A DNA stretch of 64,000 nt from Roseomonas aeriglobus. Its GTDB lineage: Bacteria; Pseudomonadota; Alphaproteobacteria; Sphingomonadales; Sphingomonadaceae. The translations under genes and the position numbers were made by a program. Each line of letters begins with the position of its first letter. The stretch's first letter is position 1. Shown one piece after another: positions 1 through 9,366 of the stretch. The stretch is from the NCBI GenBank assembly GCA_016937575.1, contig JAFHKN010000002.1, positions 2,604,001 through 2,668,000 on the forward strand, given 5' to 3'. A model generated the notes under the pieces. That model saw only the letters and a program-made list of their open reading frames with translations. It had not been told where the DNA came from and did not search any database.

Positions 1-3000
1 AAGTCGGCGCTCGGCCGGCACATCTTCGCCTTCGTCTGGCTGCCGCGCGACGACGTGACGACGGCGCGCCGCCTGGCGATCGGGGACATGCTGGCGAAGG
101 CGGCCGATGCGACCGTGCTCAACTGGTCGATCGCGCTGGAGGACGGCGTGGTCGCGCTGCTGCGCTACACGCTCGACGTGCGCGACAGCAGTAAGACGCC
201 CGACGTCGCCGCGCTGGATGCCGAGCTGGAGCGGATGGTCCGCGGTTGGGTGCCCGCGATCGAAGCCGCGCTGATCGAGCAGGTCGGCGACACGCGTGGC
301 ACGCGGCTGGCGCTGCGCTTCGCCAATGCGTTCCCCAACGGCTACCGGATGCATTACCCGCCCGAAGCCGCGGCGCAGGACATCCTGCAGCTGGGCGAGC
401 TGTCGGGCCCGAACAGCCGGTCGATCCGCATTACGCCCGCAACCAGGCCCGACGAGCGCCGTGTGAAGCTCTACCGCCTGGGCGGCGCACTCGCGCTGTC
501 GGATGCGGTGCCGGTGTTCGAGAATTTCGGCTTCCGCGTGATCGAGGAAGTGCCGGTTCCGCTGACCGATGCGGACGGCGCATTCGTGCATGACTTCCTG
601 GTGTCGCTGCCCGCCGATGCCGGCGACTTCGACGTCGCCACCGTCGAGGCTGCGGTCGGCGCCGTGCTGGAGGGTCGCGCGGAGAACGACGCGTTCAACC
701 GGCTGATCGTCGAAGCGGCGATGGACCCGAAGGCGGTGGTTCTGTTCCGCGCCTGGTTCCGCTATCTGCGTCAGGCCGGCCTCACCTATGGCCTGGTGAC
801 GGTCGTCGATGCGATCCGCCGCGCGCCCAAGGTCGCGACCGCGCTGATCGAGCGCTTCGTCGCCGCGCACGACCCGATGGCTGGCGATCGCGACGCGCGC
901 ATCGCTGCGGCCGATCGTGCCGTGCTCGACGGGCTCGACAAGGTCGCGGGCGTCGACGACGATCGCATCCTCCGCACGATCCACGGCGTCATCACCGCGA
1001 CGCTGCGCACCAACGCCTTCGCCCCGGCCGCCGCCGAAGCGCTGGCGTTCAAGCTCGATTCGGCGAAGGTGCCGGGCCTGCCCAAGCCGCTGCCGTGGCG
1101 CGAAATCTGGGTGTACAGCCCACGCGTCGAGGGCATCCACCTGCGCGCCGGCCCGGTCGCCCGTGGCGGCCTGCGCTGGTCCGACCGCCGCGACGACTTC
1201 CGCACAGAGATTTTGGGCCTGATGAAGGCGCAGCGCGTGAAGAACGCGGTCATCGTGCCGACGGGCGCCAAGGGCGGCTTTTACGCCAAGCAGCTGCCCA
1301 ACCCCGCGATCGACCGCGACGCGTGGTTCGCGGAAGGGACCGAGAGCTACCGAATCTTCATCCGCACATTGCTGTCGATCACCGACAATCTCGTCGAGAA
1401 CACGGTCGTGCATCCGGAGGGCGTCACCGTGCTCGACGGCGACGATCCCTATTTCGTCGTCGCCGCCGACAAGGGCACCGCGACGTTCAGCGACGTTGCC
1501 AACGCGATCGCGCTCGAACGCGGTTTCTGGCTGGGCGACGCCTTCGCATCCGGTGGCTCGGTCGGCTATGACCATAAGGCGATGGGCATCACCGCCAAGG
1601 GCGCGTGGGTTTCGGTCCAGCGCCACTTCGCCGAAAAAGGCATCGACGTGCAGACGCAGTCGATCGACGTCGCCGGCTGCGGTGACATGTCGGGCGACGT
1701 GTTCGGCAACGGCATGCTGCTGTCGAAGGCGATCCGCCTGGTCGCCGCCTTCGATCACCGCCACATCTTCCTCGACCCCACGCCCGACCCCGCGGCATCG
1801 TGGGAAGAGCGCAATCGCATGTTCCAGCTGCCGCGCTCCAGCTGGGCGGACTATGACGCCAAGCTCATCTCGAAGGGCGGCGGCGTCTTCTCGCGCGCCG
1901 ACAAGTCGGTGAAGCTGTCGAAGGAAGCCGCCGCGGTGCTGGGTATCGAGCCCGGCGAGATCGAGCCGGCCGCGCTCATTTCCGCGATCCTGAAGGCCCC
2001 CATCGACCTGATCTGGTTCGGCGGCATCGGGACGTATGTAAAGGCGCGCGCGGAGAACAATGCGACCGTCGGCGATCCCGCCAACGACCGCCTGCGCGTC
2101 GATGCCGAGGACATCCGCGCGACCGCGATCGGCGAAGGCGCCAACCTGGGTGTCACGCAAGCCGCACGCATCGCATTTGCGGCGCACGGCGGGCGGATCA
2201 ACACCGACTTCATCGACAATTCGGCCGGCGTCGATTGTTCGGACAACGAGGTCAACATCAAGATCGCGCTCAATCGCGAGATGAGCGAAGGTCGCCTGGC
2301 CGAGGACGATCGCAACACGCTGCTGGCCAGCATGACCGACGACGTCGCGCATCTGGTGCTGGAGGACAATCGCCTGCAGACGCTGGCGCTGTCGATCATG
2401 GAGAATGACGGCGCGATCGCGGTGCCGAGCTATGTCCGCACGATCGAGATGATGGAGGCATCGGGCCGCCTCGACCGCGCGGTCGAGGGGCTGGCAAGCA
2501 ACGAGGAATATCTGCGCCGCGCGCAGGAGGGCGGGCATCTGACCCGGCCCGAACTCGCCGTGCTGCTGGCGACCGCCAAGCTCGCGCTGCAGGACGCGAT
2601 CGAGGCGCGCAAGCTGGGCCTCGACGACGAACTGAAGCCCGACCTGCACGCCGCCTTCCCGCCGGCGATGCGCAAGGCCTTTGCCGCCGCGATCGACGCG
2701 CACCGCCTGCGCGGCGAGATCGTCGCGACGAAGCTCGCCAACCGCATCGTCAACCGCCTGGGCGTGCTCAATCCGTTCGAGCTGGCCGAGGAGGAAGGCG
2801 CGGCGATGGGCGACATCGCGGCGATGTTCGTCGCGGCCGAACGCCTATTCGACCTGCCCGCGCTGTGGGAAGCGATCGAGACGGCGGCGATCCCCGAAGG
2901 CGCGCGGATCGCGCTGTTCGAGGAGGTCGCGGTCGCCACGCGGTCGCAGATCGCCGACCTGCTGCGCGCCGCGCGTCCGGGCGAAGGGCCCGGCGACGTC

Positions 3001-3540
3001 GTCGCACGCCTGAAGCCGCAGATCGACGCGCTCGACCGCCAGACCGCAGACCTGCTGCGCGACGAAGTTCGCGCGGGCAGCGACCGCATCGTCGAACGGC
3101 TGGAAGCCGCCGGCGCGCCCAAGCCGCTGGTCCGACGCACGGTGCGCCTGTTCGAACTGGACGGCGTCGTCGGCCTGGCTGACTTGGGGCAACGCAGCGG
3201 TGCGGACGAGACACGCCTGACGCATGCCTTCACCCATCTGGGGCAGGCGCTGGGCCTCGACTGGGCGCAGACGACCGCGGCGCGCGTGACGACGGGCGAT
3301 CCATGGGAACGCCTGCTGATCGCCGGCCTCGCCCGCGATTTCCAGCAGCTGCGCCTGGACTTCCTGTCGCGCCATGCGGGGCAGGATCCGGAAGCGACGG
3401 TCGATGCGTGGCTGGTCGACAATGCCGCACGCGTCACGCAGTTCGCCGACCTGGTCCGACGCGCGCGCGCGGCAGCAACGCCGAACGCGGCAATGCTGGC
3501 ACAGATCGCGAGCCAGGCGCGGGTGTTGCTGGGGCGGTAA
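1..3540 (+). CDS. NAD-specific glutamate dehydrogenase, large (180-kDa class), 5' truncated
   Basis: The reading frame is open from base 1, so the start lies outside the window; about 1180 C-terminal residues are visible of a family usually about 1550-1600 long. The enzyme oxidatively deaminates glutamate to 2-oxoglutarate with NAD+ in the cytoplasm, feeding amino acid carbon into the TCA cycle. The glutamate-binding segment reads GPVARGGLRWSDRRDDFRTE (near base 1160), followed by the lysine-containing TGAKGGFYAK (near 1260). The dinucleotide-binding part has DVAGCGDMSGDVFGNG (near 1670) and WFGGIGTY. The long alpha-helical C-terminal domain typical of this class follows to the stop at 3540. 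The next gene is convergent. The family call is secure; only the N-terminus is missing. Confidence 0.95.
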   Translation, partial: KSALGRHIFAFVWLPRDDVTTARRLAIGDMLAKAADATVLNWSIALEDGVVALLRYTLDVRDSSKTPDVAALDAELERMVRGWVPAIEAALIEQVGDTRGTRLALRFANAFPNGYRMHYPPEAAAQDILQLGELSGPNSRSIRITPATRPDERRVKLYRLGGALALSDAVPVFENFGFRVIEEVPVPLTDADGAFVHDFLVSLPADAGDFDVATVEAAVGAVLEGRAENDAFNRLIVEAAMDPKAVVLFRAWFRYLRQAGLTYGLVTVVDAIRRAPKVATALIERFVAAHDPMAGDRDARIAAADRAVLDGLDKVAGVDDDRILRTIHGVITATLRTNAFAPAAAEALAFKLDSAKVPGLPKPLPWREIWVYSPRVEGIHLRAGPVARGGLRWSDRRDDFRTEILGLMKAQRVKNAVIVPTGAKGGFYAKQLPNPAIDRDAWFAEGTESYRIFIRTLLSITDNLVENTVVHPEGVTVLDGDDPYFVVAADKGTATFSDVANAIALERGFWLGDAFASGGSVGYDHKAMGITAKGAWVSVQRHFAEKGIDVQTQSIDVAGCGDMSGDVFGNGMLLSKAIRLVAAFDHRHIFLDPTPDPAASWEERNRMFQLPRSSWADYDAKLISKGGGVFSRADKSVKLSKEAAAVLGIEPGEIEPAALISAILKAPIDLIWFGGIGTYVKARAENNATVGDPANDRLRVDAEDIRATAIGEGANLGVTQAARIAFAAHGGRINTDFIDNSAGVDCSDNEVNIKIALNREMSEGRLAEDDRNTLLASMTDDVAHLVLEDNRLQTLALSIMENDGAIAVPSYVRTIEMMEASGRLDRAVEGLASNEEYLRRAQEGGHLTRPELAVLLATAKLALQDAIEARKLGLDDELKPDLHAAFPPAMRKAFAAAIDAHRLRGEIVATKLANRIVNRLGVLNPFELAEEEGAAMGDIAAMFVAAERLFDLPALWEAIETAAIPEGARIALFEEVAVATRSQIADLLRAARPGEGPGDVVARLKPQIDALDRQTADLLRDEVRAGSDRIVERLEAAGAPKPLVRRTVRLFELDGVVGLADLGQRSGADETRLTHAFTHLGQALGLDWAQTTAARVTTGDPWERLLIAGLARDFQQLRLDFLSRHAGQDPEATVDAWLVDNAARVTQFADLVRRARAAATPNAAMLAQIASQARVLLGR

Positions 3541-3550
3541 CGCGACGCCC

Positions 3551-3632
3551 CCGTGCCCCCGCGCAGGCGGGAGCCCAGGGTTACGAAGGACGACCTTCCT
3601 GGCCCCGTGCTCCCGCCTGCGCGGGGACACGG
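3551..3632. repeat. Palindromic intergenic repeat, 24-nt arms
   Basis: Two 24-nt arms (3551-3574 and 3609-3632) are inverted complements with one mismatch, enclosing a GC-rich loop. The core CCCGCGCAGGCGGGAGC recurs near 60562. The element lies between two convergent genes and forms the 3' end of the RHH gene, so it could also work as a bidirectional terminator, although no U-tract is present. Confidence 0.75.
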
Positions 3633-3871
3633 ATCGCGCGATCGAACAGCCATGTCCTGAGCGCACTCGCCAGGTTTGGCGGGTCGCCCGTCCCGATCCG
3701 CAGCACGTCGATCTGCGCGATCAGCGCGTTGAGCGGCAAGCCCGCATCGCTCGCTGCCTGCTCGAGAGCCGTCCAGAACACGGGCTCCAGGCTGATCGAC
3801 GTCTGATGCCCGGCGATCGTCACCGACCGCTTCACCGGCCCGACGAAGCCGTCCTCGGGCGCGCTAATCAC
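3581..3871 (-). CDS. Ribbon-helix-helix domain protein
   Basis: A 96-residue protein starting at a GTG that overlaps the cobT stop. The body matches the alphaproteobacterial ribbon-helix-helix family (RHH_4): [20 protein letters not shown] is the strand/helix 1 region and [20 protein letters not shown] continues the fold, ending with [13 protein letters not shown]. Such proteins bind DNA as dimers, but the target here is unknown. It is the last gene of the leftward cobS-TA-cobT series and should be co-translated with cobT. The last 15 or so residues are encoded by a palindromic repeat, so the ancestral stop was probably just after the WLFDRA helix. Confidence 0.8.
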   Translation of the reverse strand: MISAPEDGFVGPVKRSVTIAGHQTSISLEPVFWTALEQAASDAGLPLNALIAQIDVLRIGTGDPPNLASALRTWLFDRAIRVPAQAGARGQEGRPS

Positions 3872-5700
3872 ACTGCGTCGTCGAACAGCCCGGCCAGCTG
3901 CTCGATCATCGTGCCCGCCAGCTGCTCGACGTCCATGATCGTCACCGCGCGGCTGTAATAGCGCGTCACGTCATGCCCGATGCCGATCGCGACCAGTTCG
4001 ATCGGCGAGCGGCTTTCGATCCAGCCGATCACCTGCCGCAGATGGCGTTCCAGATAGGCACCCGAATTCACGCTCAACGTCGAATCATCGACCGGTGCGC
4101 CGTCCGAAATGACCATCAGGATGCGACGATCCTCGGGCCGCGCGATCAGCCGGCCGTGCGCCCACAATAGCGCCTCGCCGTCGATATTTTCCTTCAGCAG
4201 CCCTTCGCGCATCATCAGCCCGAGCGAGCGCTTCGCCCGCCGCCACGGCTCGTCGGCCTGTTTGTAGATGATGTGGCGGATGTCGTTCAGCCGCCCCGGC
4301 TGCGGCGGGCGGCCCGCCGCCAGCCACGCCTCGCGCGCCTGTCCGCCCTTCCACGCGCGGGTGGTGAAGCCGAGGATTTCGACCTTCACGCCGACCCGCT
4401 CCAGCGTGCGCGCCAATATGTCCGCGCTGATCGCGGCGATGCTGATCGGCCGCCCGCGCATCGAGCCCGAATTGTCGATCAGGATCGTGACGATCGTGTC
4501 CTTGAACTCGGTGTCGCGCTCGCGCTTGTAGCTCAGCGACAGCATCGGATTGACGACGATCCGCGCCAACCGTGCGGCGTCGAGGATGCCCTCTTCCTGG
4601 TCGAAGTCCCAGGACCGCGATTGCTGCGCCATCAGCCGGCGCTGGAGCCGGTTGGCCAGCTTGGTCACCACGCCCTGCAGATGGACGAGCTGCTGGTCGA
4701 GATAGGCGCGCAGCCGGTCGAGTTCCTCGGCATCGCACAAATCGGTCGCCGCGATTTCCTCGTCGAACGCGCGGGTGAACGGCTTGTAGTCGAATTGCGA
4801 GCTCAGGTCGCTGAAGGGGCGGTTCGGGCGGACCGGCTGCATGCCGTCGTCGCCCTCGTCACCGGGTTCGCCGTCCGCGTCGTCGAAACTGTCCTCGCCC
4901 TGCTCGCTGCCTTCATCGTCGTCGGTGTCCGACTCGCGTTGCTCGCCGCGCGCCTCGACCTGGCCCTCGCCCTGGTCGCCGCCGTGTTCGTTGTCGTCGC
5001 CTTCGTCGGGGCGCTCGTCCTCGGTGCCCTCGTCGTCGTTGCCGCCCTCGTCATCCTCCTGCGGCAGGACTTCGCCTTCGACCAGGTCGAGGTCTTCGAG
5101 CAGCTTGCCGACAACCTTTGCGAACGCCTGCTGGTCGTCGATCGCGAACGCCAGCGCGTCGAGATCGGCGCCCGCCTTCGCCTCGATATCTTCGCGGACC
5201 ATCGCCAGTCCTGCTGCGGCGGACGCCGGCGCCTCGCGGCCCGTCAGCCGCTCGCGCACCATCAGCGCGACCGCACTCGACAGCGGCACTTCCTCAGCCG
5301 TTCGCGCGCGCGCGATCGGGTCCAACTTCATTCGCATGGCAAGCGCCCGATCGAGGTTCGCCGCGACGCCCGCGTATCCCTTCGACCCGACCGCCTCGAC
5401 CCGCGCGGTCTCCACCGCATCGAACACCGCGCGCGCCACCGCATCCTGCGGTGCGCCGCGCTGGTGCAGCGCGCTATCGTGGTGCCGCAGCCGCAGCGAG
5501 AAGCTGTCGGCAAACCCCCGCGCCTCGGCGACCTGCTCCGCCGGCAGCGTCCGCGCCGGCATCGGGACCTTCAGATGCCGCCCCGCCTGCGTCGGCGCAT
5601 CGGCGGTGAAGGCGAGCTCCACGTCCTGCCGCTCGGCCAGCGCACGCGACGTGCCGGCGAGGACCGACTTGAACCGGTCGAGAGGGGTTTCGGAGGCCAT
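3868..5700 (-). CDS. cobT: Cobaltochelatase subunit CobT
   Basis: A 610-residue protein. With CobS it forms the AAA+/VWA motor that drives ATP-dependent cobalt insertion by CobN in aerobic cobalamin synthesis. The N-terminal half (about 1-205) is the conserved CobT domain. Residues about 210-300 are an extremely acidic Asp/Glu-rich linker. A C-terminal von Willebrand A domain carries the MIDAS motif DNSGSMRG (near base 4450) and ISDGAPVDD. Length and domain order are normal. Unusually, the ATG overlaps the stop of an upstream VapC-type toxin (TAATG), so its translation looks coupled to the toxin-antitoxin module that separates it from cobS. Its own stop overlaps the RHH gene start. Confidence 0.95.
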   Translation of the reverse strand: MASETPLDRFKSVLAGTSRALAERQDVELAFTADAPTQAGRHLKVPMPARTLPAEQVAEARGFADSFSLRLRHHDSALHQRGAPQDAVARAVFDAVETARVEAVGSKGYAGVAANLDRALAMRMKLDPIARARTAEEVPLSSAVALMVRERLTGREAPASAAAGLAMVREDIEAKAGADLDALAFAIDDQQAFAKVVGKLLEDLDLVEGEVLPQEDDEGGNDDEGTEDERPDEGDDNEHGGDQGEGQVEARGEQRESDTDDDEGSEQGEDSFDDADGEPGDEGDDGMQPVRPNRPFSDLSSQFDYKPFTRAFDEEIAATDLCDAEELDRLRAYLDQQLVHLQGVVTKLANRLQRRLMAQQSRSWDFDQEEGILDAARLARIVVNPMLSLSYKRERDTEFKDTIVTILIDNSGSMRGRPISIAAISADILARTLERVGVKVEILGFTTRAWKGGQAREAWLAAGRPPQPGRLNDIRHIIYKQADEPWRRAKRSLGLMMREGLLKENIDGEALLWAHGRLIARPEDRRILMVISDGAPVDDSTLSVNSGAYLERHLRQVIGWIESRSPIELVAIGIGHDVTRYYSRAVTIMDVEQLAGTMIEQLAGLFDDAV

Positions 5701-6089
5701 TACCAGAGCACCTTGCAGCCGAAACCGGCGATTTCAGGATCGCGCGTGATGACGGTCAGGTCTTCAATCAAAGCCTGCGCGGCGATCAGGCGATCGAACG
5801 GGTCGCGGTGTGCACCGGGCAGGAAACCGCTGCGCAGCGCATGGGCGTCGGTGATCGTCAGTCTCATGAAGCGGTTGGCACGCATCAACGGCTCATACTC
5901 ATTCTCGAAATCGACGATCTCGGGCAGCTTGCCCGCGCTGCTCTTTATCGCGACCTCCCAGACGCTCGCCGCGCTGAGGTAGATCGTATCGACGTCAGCC
6001 GCGATTACGTCGGCCGCTGCTGCCCCGAGTTTAGCATCCGATGTCCACCACCAGATCGCGGCATGCGTATCGAGAAGATAGGCCGTCAA
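5700..6089 (-). CDS. VapC-family PIN-domain toxin
   Basis: The reading frame continues upstream, but the homologous part begins [15 protein letters not shown]. The only start that fits is a TTG at 6089 overlapping the antitoxin stop (TTGA), giving 129 residues. PIN-domain acidic residues are in place: Asp in LLDTH, Glu in WEVAIK, Asp in [13 protein letters not shown] and Asp in VITRD. Proteins of this family are Mg2+-dependent ribonucleases held inactive by their antitoxin. The TAA stop overlaps the cobT ATG. The gene looks intact, so an active toxin inserted within a cobalamin operon is likely. The RNA target cannot be read from the sequence. Confidence 0.9.
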   Translation of the reverse strand: MTAYLLDTHAAIWWWTSDAKLGAAAADVIAADVDTIYLSAASVWEVAIKSSAGKLPEIVDFENEYEPLMRANRFMRLTITDAHALRSGFLPGAHRDPFDRLIAAQALIEDLTVITRDPEIAGFGCKVLW

Positions 6090-6370
6090 AAACCGTACTT
6101 CTCTAGCCGCTTGCCTTCCCAAAGCTCGAGTTCGTCCTCCGGCATAGGATCGAACCAGACGGAATCCGGAATCTTGCCGGATAAGGTCAAGCCTCCAGGT
6201 TTGCGCCGCGGCTTGGGCGCGGGTGGGTCGAACGGCACGATCTTCGCGTACGGCACGCCCGCCTTGGCGAGGACGATCTCCTCGCCCGCATGCGCGCGAT
6301 CCATCAGCTTCGACAGGTTCGTCTTGGCGTCGTGGACGTTGAACGTCTTCTGCGGATCGGCTTCGGCCAT
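6086..6370 (-). CDS. Phd/YefM-family antitoxin
   Basis: A 94-residue protein. The start chosen is the ATG at 6370, preceded by GGAGGTG; an upstream in-frame GTG would run into the cobS end. The N-terminus KTFNVHDAKTNLSKLMDRAH and the segment EEIVLAKAGVPYAKIVPFD are characteristic of Phd/YefM antitoxins, which bind DNA through the N-terminus and neutralise the toxin with the C-terminal tail (here [17 protein letters not shown]). The toxin gene overlaps its stop by four bases. A 9-bp inverted repeat just upstream (6386-6408) is the obvious autoregulatory operator. Confidence 0.9.
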   Translation of the reverse strand: MAEADPQKTFNVHDAKTNLSKLMDRAHAGEEIVLAKAGVPYAKIVPFDPPAPKPRRKPGGLTLSGKIPDSVWFDPMPEDELELWEGKRLEKYGF

Positions 6371-6385
6371 CGCACACCTCCAGCA

Positions 6386-6408
6386 GTGGACTAAGTAGGT
6401 TAGTCCAC
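6386..6408 (-). promoter_or_regulatory. Inverted repeat, likely toxin-antitoxin operator
   Basis: GTGGACTAA and TTAGTCCAC form a perfect 9-bp inverted repeat separated by GTAGG. It lies 16 bases upstream of the antitoxin ATG and 8 bases downstream of the cobS stop. Phd/YefM antitoxins usually bind palindromes in this position to repress their own operon. A Rho-independent terminator is unlikely because no U-tract follows. Confidence 0.7.
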
Positions 6409-6416
6409 CCCAGAAC

Positions 6417-7421
6417 TCAAGCCTTTGCCGCCACGCTCTCGGGCAGATCCTTACCGAACACACGCTGGTAGTATTCGGCGACCAGCGACTTTTCCGCCTC
6501 GTCGCACTTGTTCAGGAAGCTCAATCGGAACGCGAAGCCGACGTCGCCGAAGATCAGCGTGTTCTGCGCCCAGGTGATGACGGTGCGCGGGCTCATGACG
6601 GTCGAAATGTCGCCGTTGATGAAGCCCTTTCGCGTCAGGTCAGCGACGCGGACCATATTGTCGACCTGCTCCTTGCCGCCCGGCTTGTCGTACTCGCCCG
6701 ACTTGGCGAGCACGATCTGCGCCTCGGTCTGGGCGGGCAGATAGTTCAGGCCGACAACGATGTTCCAGCGGTCCATCTGGCCCTGATTGATCTGCTGCGT
6801 GCCATGGTACAGCCCGCTCGTATCGCCCAGGCCCACCGTGTTGGCGGTCGCGAACAGGCGGAACCAGGGGTTCGGGCGGATGACGCGATTCTGGTCGAGC
6901 AGGGTCAGCTTGCCCTCCGTCTCCAGCACGCGCTGGATGACGAACATCACGTCGGGGCGGCCGGCGTCATATTCGTCAAACACCAGCGCGGTCGGCGTCT
7001 GCAATGCCCAGGGCAACAGGCCCTCGCGGAATTCGGTAACCTGCTGGCCGTCCTTTAGCACGATCGCGTCGCGGCCGATCAGGTCGATGCGGCTGATGTG
7101 CGCGTCCAGGTTGATGCGGATGCACGGCCAGTTCAGGCGCGCAGCAACCTGTTCGATGTGCGTCGACTTGCCCGTGCCGTGATAGCCCTGCACCATCACG
7201 CGGCGGTTGTGCGCGAAGCCGGCCAGGATCGCGAGCGTCGTATCGGCATCGAAGACATAGGCCGGGTCGAGGTCGGGAACGCGCTCGTCCGCCTCGCTGA
7301 ACGCCGGGACTTTCATGTCGATGTCGATGCCGAACATCTCGCGCACCGACACTTCCTTGTCGGGCGCCTCCAGGATGGTCGTGTCGCGGCTGTCGGGCTG
7401 GGTATTGGGAATGTCGGTCAT
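6417..7421 (-). CDS. cobS: Cobaltochelatase subunit CobS
   Basis: AAA+ ATPase subunit of the CobNST cobaltochelatase, 334 residues from the ATG at 7421 (AAAGG lies about 8 bases upstream; an in-frame GTG at 7439 is less likely). The N-terminal motif [15 protein letters not shown] is typical of CobS. Walker A is GYHGTGKST, Walker B is [10 protein letters not shown], and sensor 1 is [12 protein letters not shown]. The protein assembles as a hexamer with CobT. cobS and cobT are normally adjacent; here two toxin-antitoxin genes separate them, with only 46 bases between the cobS stop and the antitoxin. Confidence 0.95.
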   Translation of the reverse strand: MTDIPNTQPDSRDTTILEAPDKEVSVREMFGIDIDMKVPAFSEADERVPDLDPAYVFDADTTLAILAGFAHNRRVMVQGYHGTGKSTHIEQVAARLNWPCIRINLDAHISRIDLIGRDAIVLKDGQQVTEFREGLLPWALQTPTALVFDEYDAGRPDVMFVIQRVLETEGKLTLLDQNRVIRPNPWFRLFATANTVGLGDTSGLYHGTQQINQGQMDRWNIVVGLNYLPAQTEAQIVLAKSGEYDKPGGKEQVDNMVRVADLTRKGFINGDISTVMSPRTVITWAQNTLIFGDVGFAFRLSFLNKCDEAEKSLVAEYYQRVFGKDLPESVAAKA

Positions 7422-7466
7422 GGGAAGCCTTTCGCGCACGGCCCTACAGGAAGCGCTAGAACGCGT

Positions 7467-8141
7467 TCAAGTGATCCTGGCCTTCTGAGGCATCGGAAAA
7501 AATTGCCCGAGCCGCGCGGCAAGCGCGCGATCGCCCTCGACGGTGATCAGGCCGTCGGCTTCCAACGCCTCCAGCGGCACGCCGGCATAGATCAGCGCGG
7601 CGACGCCGCCCGTCTCTCCACCGAAGACGATGTGTGGATCGATCGGCAGTCCGCGGCCGAGCGACACCACGCCGTGGTCGATCGTCCAGTGAAAGGCTTC
7701 CTCGCCATAGCGAAAGCCCAGCCGCGCGACCAGGTCACCCGCTGCCGCGGTATCGACCATCGTTCGGAGCGACAGCATCAGCGACACGGGGCTGAACGGC
7801 TTGGTCGGATCATGCAGCGGCGAGCGTGCCGCCCAGCGCCCCAGTACCTGGAACACCGGCCCCGCCTGCTGCCCCCATTCGGTCAGGCCATAGACCTGGA
7901 CGCTGGCCGGCGGCGGCAGCTTCTCGCGCCGGACGATTCCTGCCGCCTCCAGATCGCCCAGACGTTGGGTGAGGACGTTGGCGCTGATCGCCGGCAGGCT
8001 CTTGCGCAATTCCCCGAACCGCCGCGGCCCCAGCATCAGCTCGCGCATGATCGGCAACGCCCAGCGTTCGCCGATGATGTCCATGCCGTGGGTTGCGGCA
8101 CAGGCATCGTCGTAGCGGCGTTTGGCAGCGTCTTGTCGCAT
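7467..8141 (-). CDS. HxlR-family winged-helix regulator with C-terminal extension
   Basis: A 224-residue protein. Residues about 12-110 form the HxlR/MarR-like winged helix: GERWALPIMRELMLGPRRFG, then LPAISANVLTQRLGDLEAAG. HxlR proteins are usually about 110-150 residues; this one has a further roughly 100-residue C-terminal domain (ending VEGDRALAARLGQFFP) resembling the sterol-carrier-like extension seen on some HxlR relatives, possibly a ligand-sensing part. It is divergent from the VOC/DUF1428/GST operon with 90 bases between starts, so it probably regulates both itself and that operon. Confidence 0.85.
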   Translation of the reverse strand: MRQDAAKRRYDDACAATHGMDIIGERWALPIMRELMLGPRRFGELRKSLPAISANVLTQRLGDLEAAGIVRREKLPPPASVQVYGLTEWGQQAGPVFQVLGRWAARSPLHDPTKPFSPVSLMLSLRTMVDTAAAGDLVARLGFRYGEEAFHWTIDHGVVSLGRGLPIDPHIVFGGETGGVAALIYAGVPLEALEADGLITVEGDRALAARLGQFFPMPQKARIT

Positions 8142-8160
8142 GTTAGTTACTATTCCTAAC
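8142..8160. promoter_or_regulatory. Candidate HxlR operator in divergent region
   Basis: GTTAG and CTAAC form a 5-bp inverted repeat with a 9-base AT-rich spacer, directly before the HxlR start codon. A further CTAAC occurs near 8177. The gap is the only AT-rich stretch between the divergent genes, fitting an autoregulatory site. The assignment rests on position and symmetry only. Confidence 0.4.
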
Positions 8161-8231
8161 TGCGCAGTTGCATTTTCTAACCATAACGTTCAGCTAGGTT
8201 GTCAACGAGTCGGGATCAAGGGAGAGGACCT

Positions 8232-8654
8232 GTGCCGAAGACGATTTTCGTAAACCTGCCGGTGGCCGACGCGGCGAAGGCGACCGCCTTCTACGAAGCG
8301 ATCGGTTTCACGAAGAACGAGATGTTCTCGAACGCGAAGGGGTCCGCGATGGTGTGGTCGGACACGATCACCGTCATGCTGCTGGAGCGCGATTTCTACG
8401 CGACCTTCACGACCAAGCCGATCATCGATGCGAAGACGATGAGCGGAGTTCTGCTCGCGCTCAATTTCGACAGCCGCGCGGATGTGGATGCGACCACCGA
8501 AGCCGCGCTCGCGGCCGGCGGGCGCGAACTGCACGATCCGGAGGACGAGGGCTTCATGTACAGCCGCGCGTTCGAGGATCTCGACGGCCATGGCTGGGGT
8601 CCGTTCACCATGGACATGGCGGCGGCGCAGGCGCAGTTTTCGGATTCGGAGTAG
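8232..8654 (+). CDS. VOC-superfamily (glyoxalase-like) protein
   Basis: A 140-residue single-domain protein. The start is taken as GTG at 8232 because GGAGAGG precedes it and the preceding in-frame codons are not conserved-looking. KTIFVNLPVADAAKATAFYE is the typical first beta-strand/helix of the vicinal-oxygen-chelate fold, and EDLDGHGWGPFTMDM is the terminal strand. This subgroup (extradiol dioxygenase-like or PhnB-like small VOC proteins) has no assigned substrate. It is the first gene of a tight operon of six stress- or detoxification-type genes divergent from the HxlR regulator. Confidence 0.85.
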   Translation: MPKTIFVNLPVADAAKATAFYEAIGFTKNEMFSNAKGSAMVWSDTITVMLLERDFYATFTTKPIIDAKTMSGVLLALNFDSRADVDATTEAALAAGGRELHDPEDEGFMYSRAFEDLDGHGWGPFTMDMAAAQAQFSDSE

Positions 8655-8661
8655 GCCTGCC

Positions 8662-9366
8662 ATGCGACCGATCATCACCGCGTTCGACTGGGTACCCGAT
8701 TTCGCGCGAGGCCAGGTCCGCGATTTGCGCGTGCGCTGGGCGCTCGAGGAGGTCGGCCAGGCCTATGACGTCGTCTTCCTGTCGCAGGGCGAGCAGAAGG
8801 CCGCACCCCACCGCAGTCGCCAGCCGTTCGGACAGGTGCCGACCTATGAAGTCGGCGACCTCGTCCTGTTCGAATCCGGCGCGATCGTCCAGCATATCGC
8901 CGACACGCACGACGGGCTGTTCCCCGCCGACCCGAACGGCCGCGCCCGCGCGATCGAATGGATGTACGCCGCGCTCAACACGGTCGAACCGCCGATCATG
9001 GATCATGCCATCGCGACCCTGTTCGAAGCCGACAGGCCATGGTCGAAACCGCGCCTGCCGTCGGTGATGCAGCGCATCGACGCGCGCTTCGGGGAGCTCA
9101 GCGATCGGCTCGGCGACAGGCGCTGGCTCGATGGCGACGTCTTCACCGCCGGCGACCTGCTGATGATCGCGGTGCTGCGGATCATGGAGGGCGACGCCGT
9201 GCTCGCCGCCTATCCGAACCTCGTCGCCTATGTCGCGCGCGGGACCAACCGCCCGGCATTCGCCCGCGCGCTGGAGGCGCAGATGGCGGGCTTCACCGGC
9301 ACCCCGCCGCCCGCCGTGCTTGCATGGCTCGAAAGGCAAAAGGCTCAGCAGGGAGAGACGGCATGA
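8662..9366 (+). CDS. Glutathione S-transferase family protein
   Basis: A 234-residue protein starting at the ATG at 8662. The N-terminal thioredoxin-like domain includes RGQVRDLRVRWALEEVGQAY, the cis-Pro segment PFGQVPTYE and the gamma-glutamyl-binding LFESGAIVQHIA. The all-helical C-terminal domain contains WLDGDVFTAGDLLMIAVLR. The family conjugates glutathione to electrophiles or acts as a peroxidase/isomerase; the substrate is not predictable. The stop overlaps the next start (ATGA), indicating coupled translation in the operon. Confidence 0.9.
   Translation: MRPIITAFDWVPDFARGQVRDLRVRWALEEVGQAYDVVFLSQGEQKAAPHRSRQPFGQVPTYEVGDLVLFESGAIVQHIADTHDGLFPADPNGRARAIEWMYAALNTVEPPIMDHAIATLFEADRPWSKPRLPSVMQRIDARFGELSDRLGDRRWLDGDVFTAGDLLMIAVLRIMEGDAVLAAYPNLVAYVARGTNRPAFARALEAQMAGFTGTPPPAVLAWLERQKAQQGETA

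Noticed and set aside
3551..3632. CRISPR-like repeats among the many palindromes of the window.
   Set aside because: Copies are dispersed singly and differ in length; no array with regular spacers exists.
4273..5982. Long plus-strand frame opposite cobT.
   Set aside because: Shadow of the acidic CobT linker read backwards, giving Val/Leu-rich low-complexity sequence.
6386..6408. Reading the inverted repeat after cobS as a terminator.
   Set aside because: No U-tract on the minus strand and the position directly before an antitoxin gene favours an operator.
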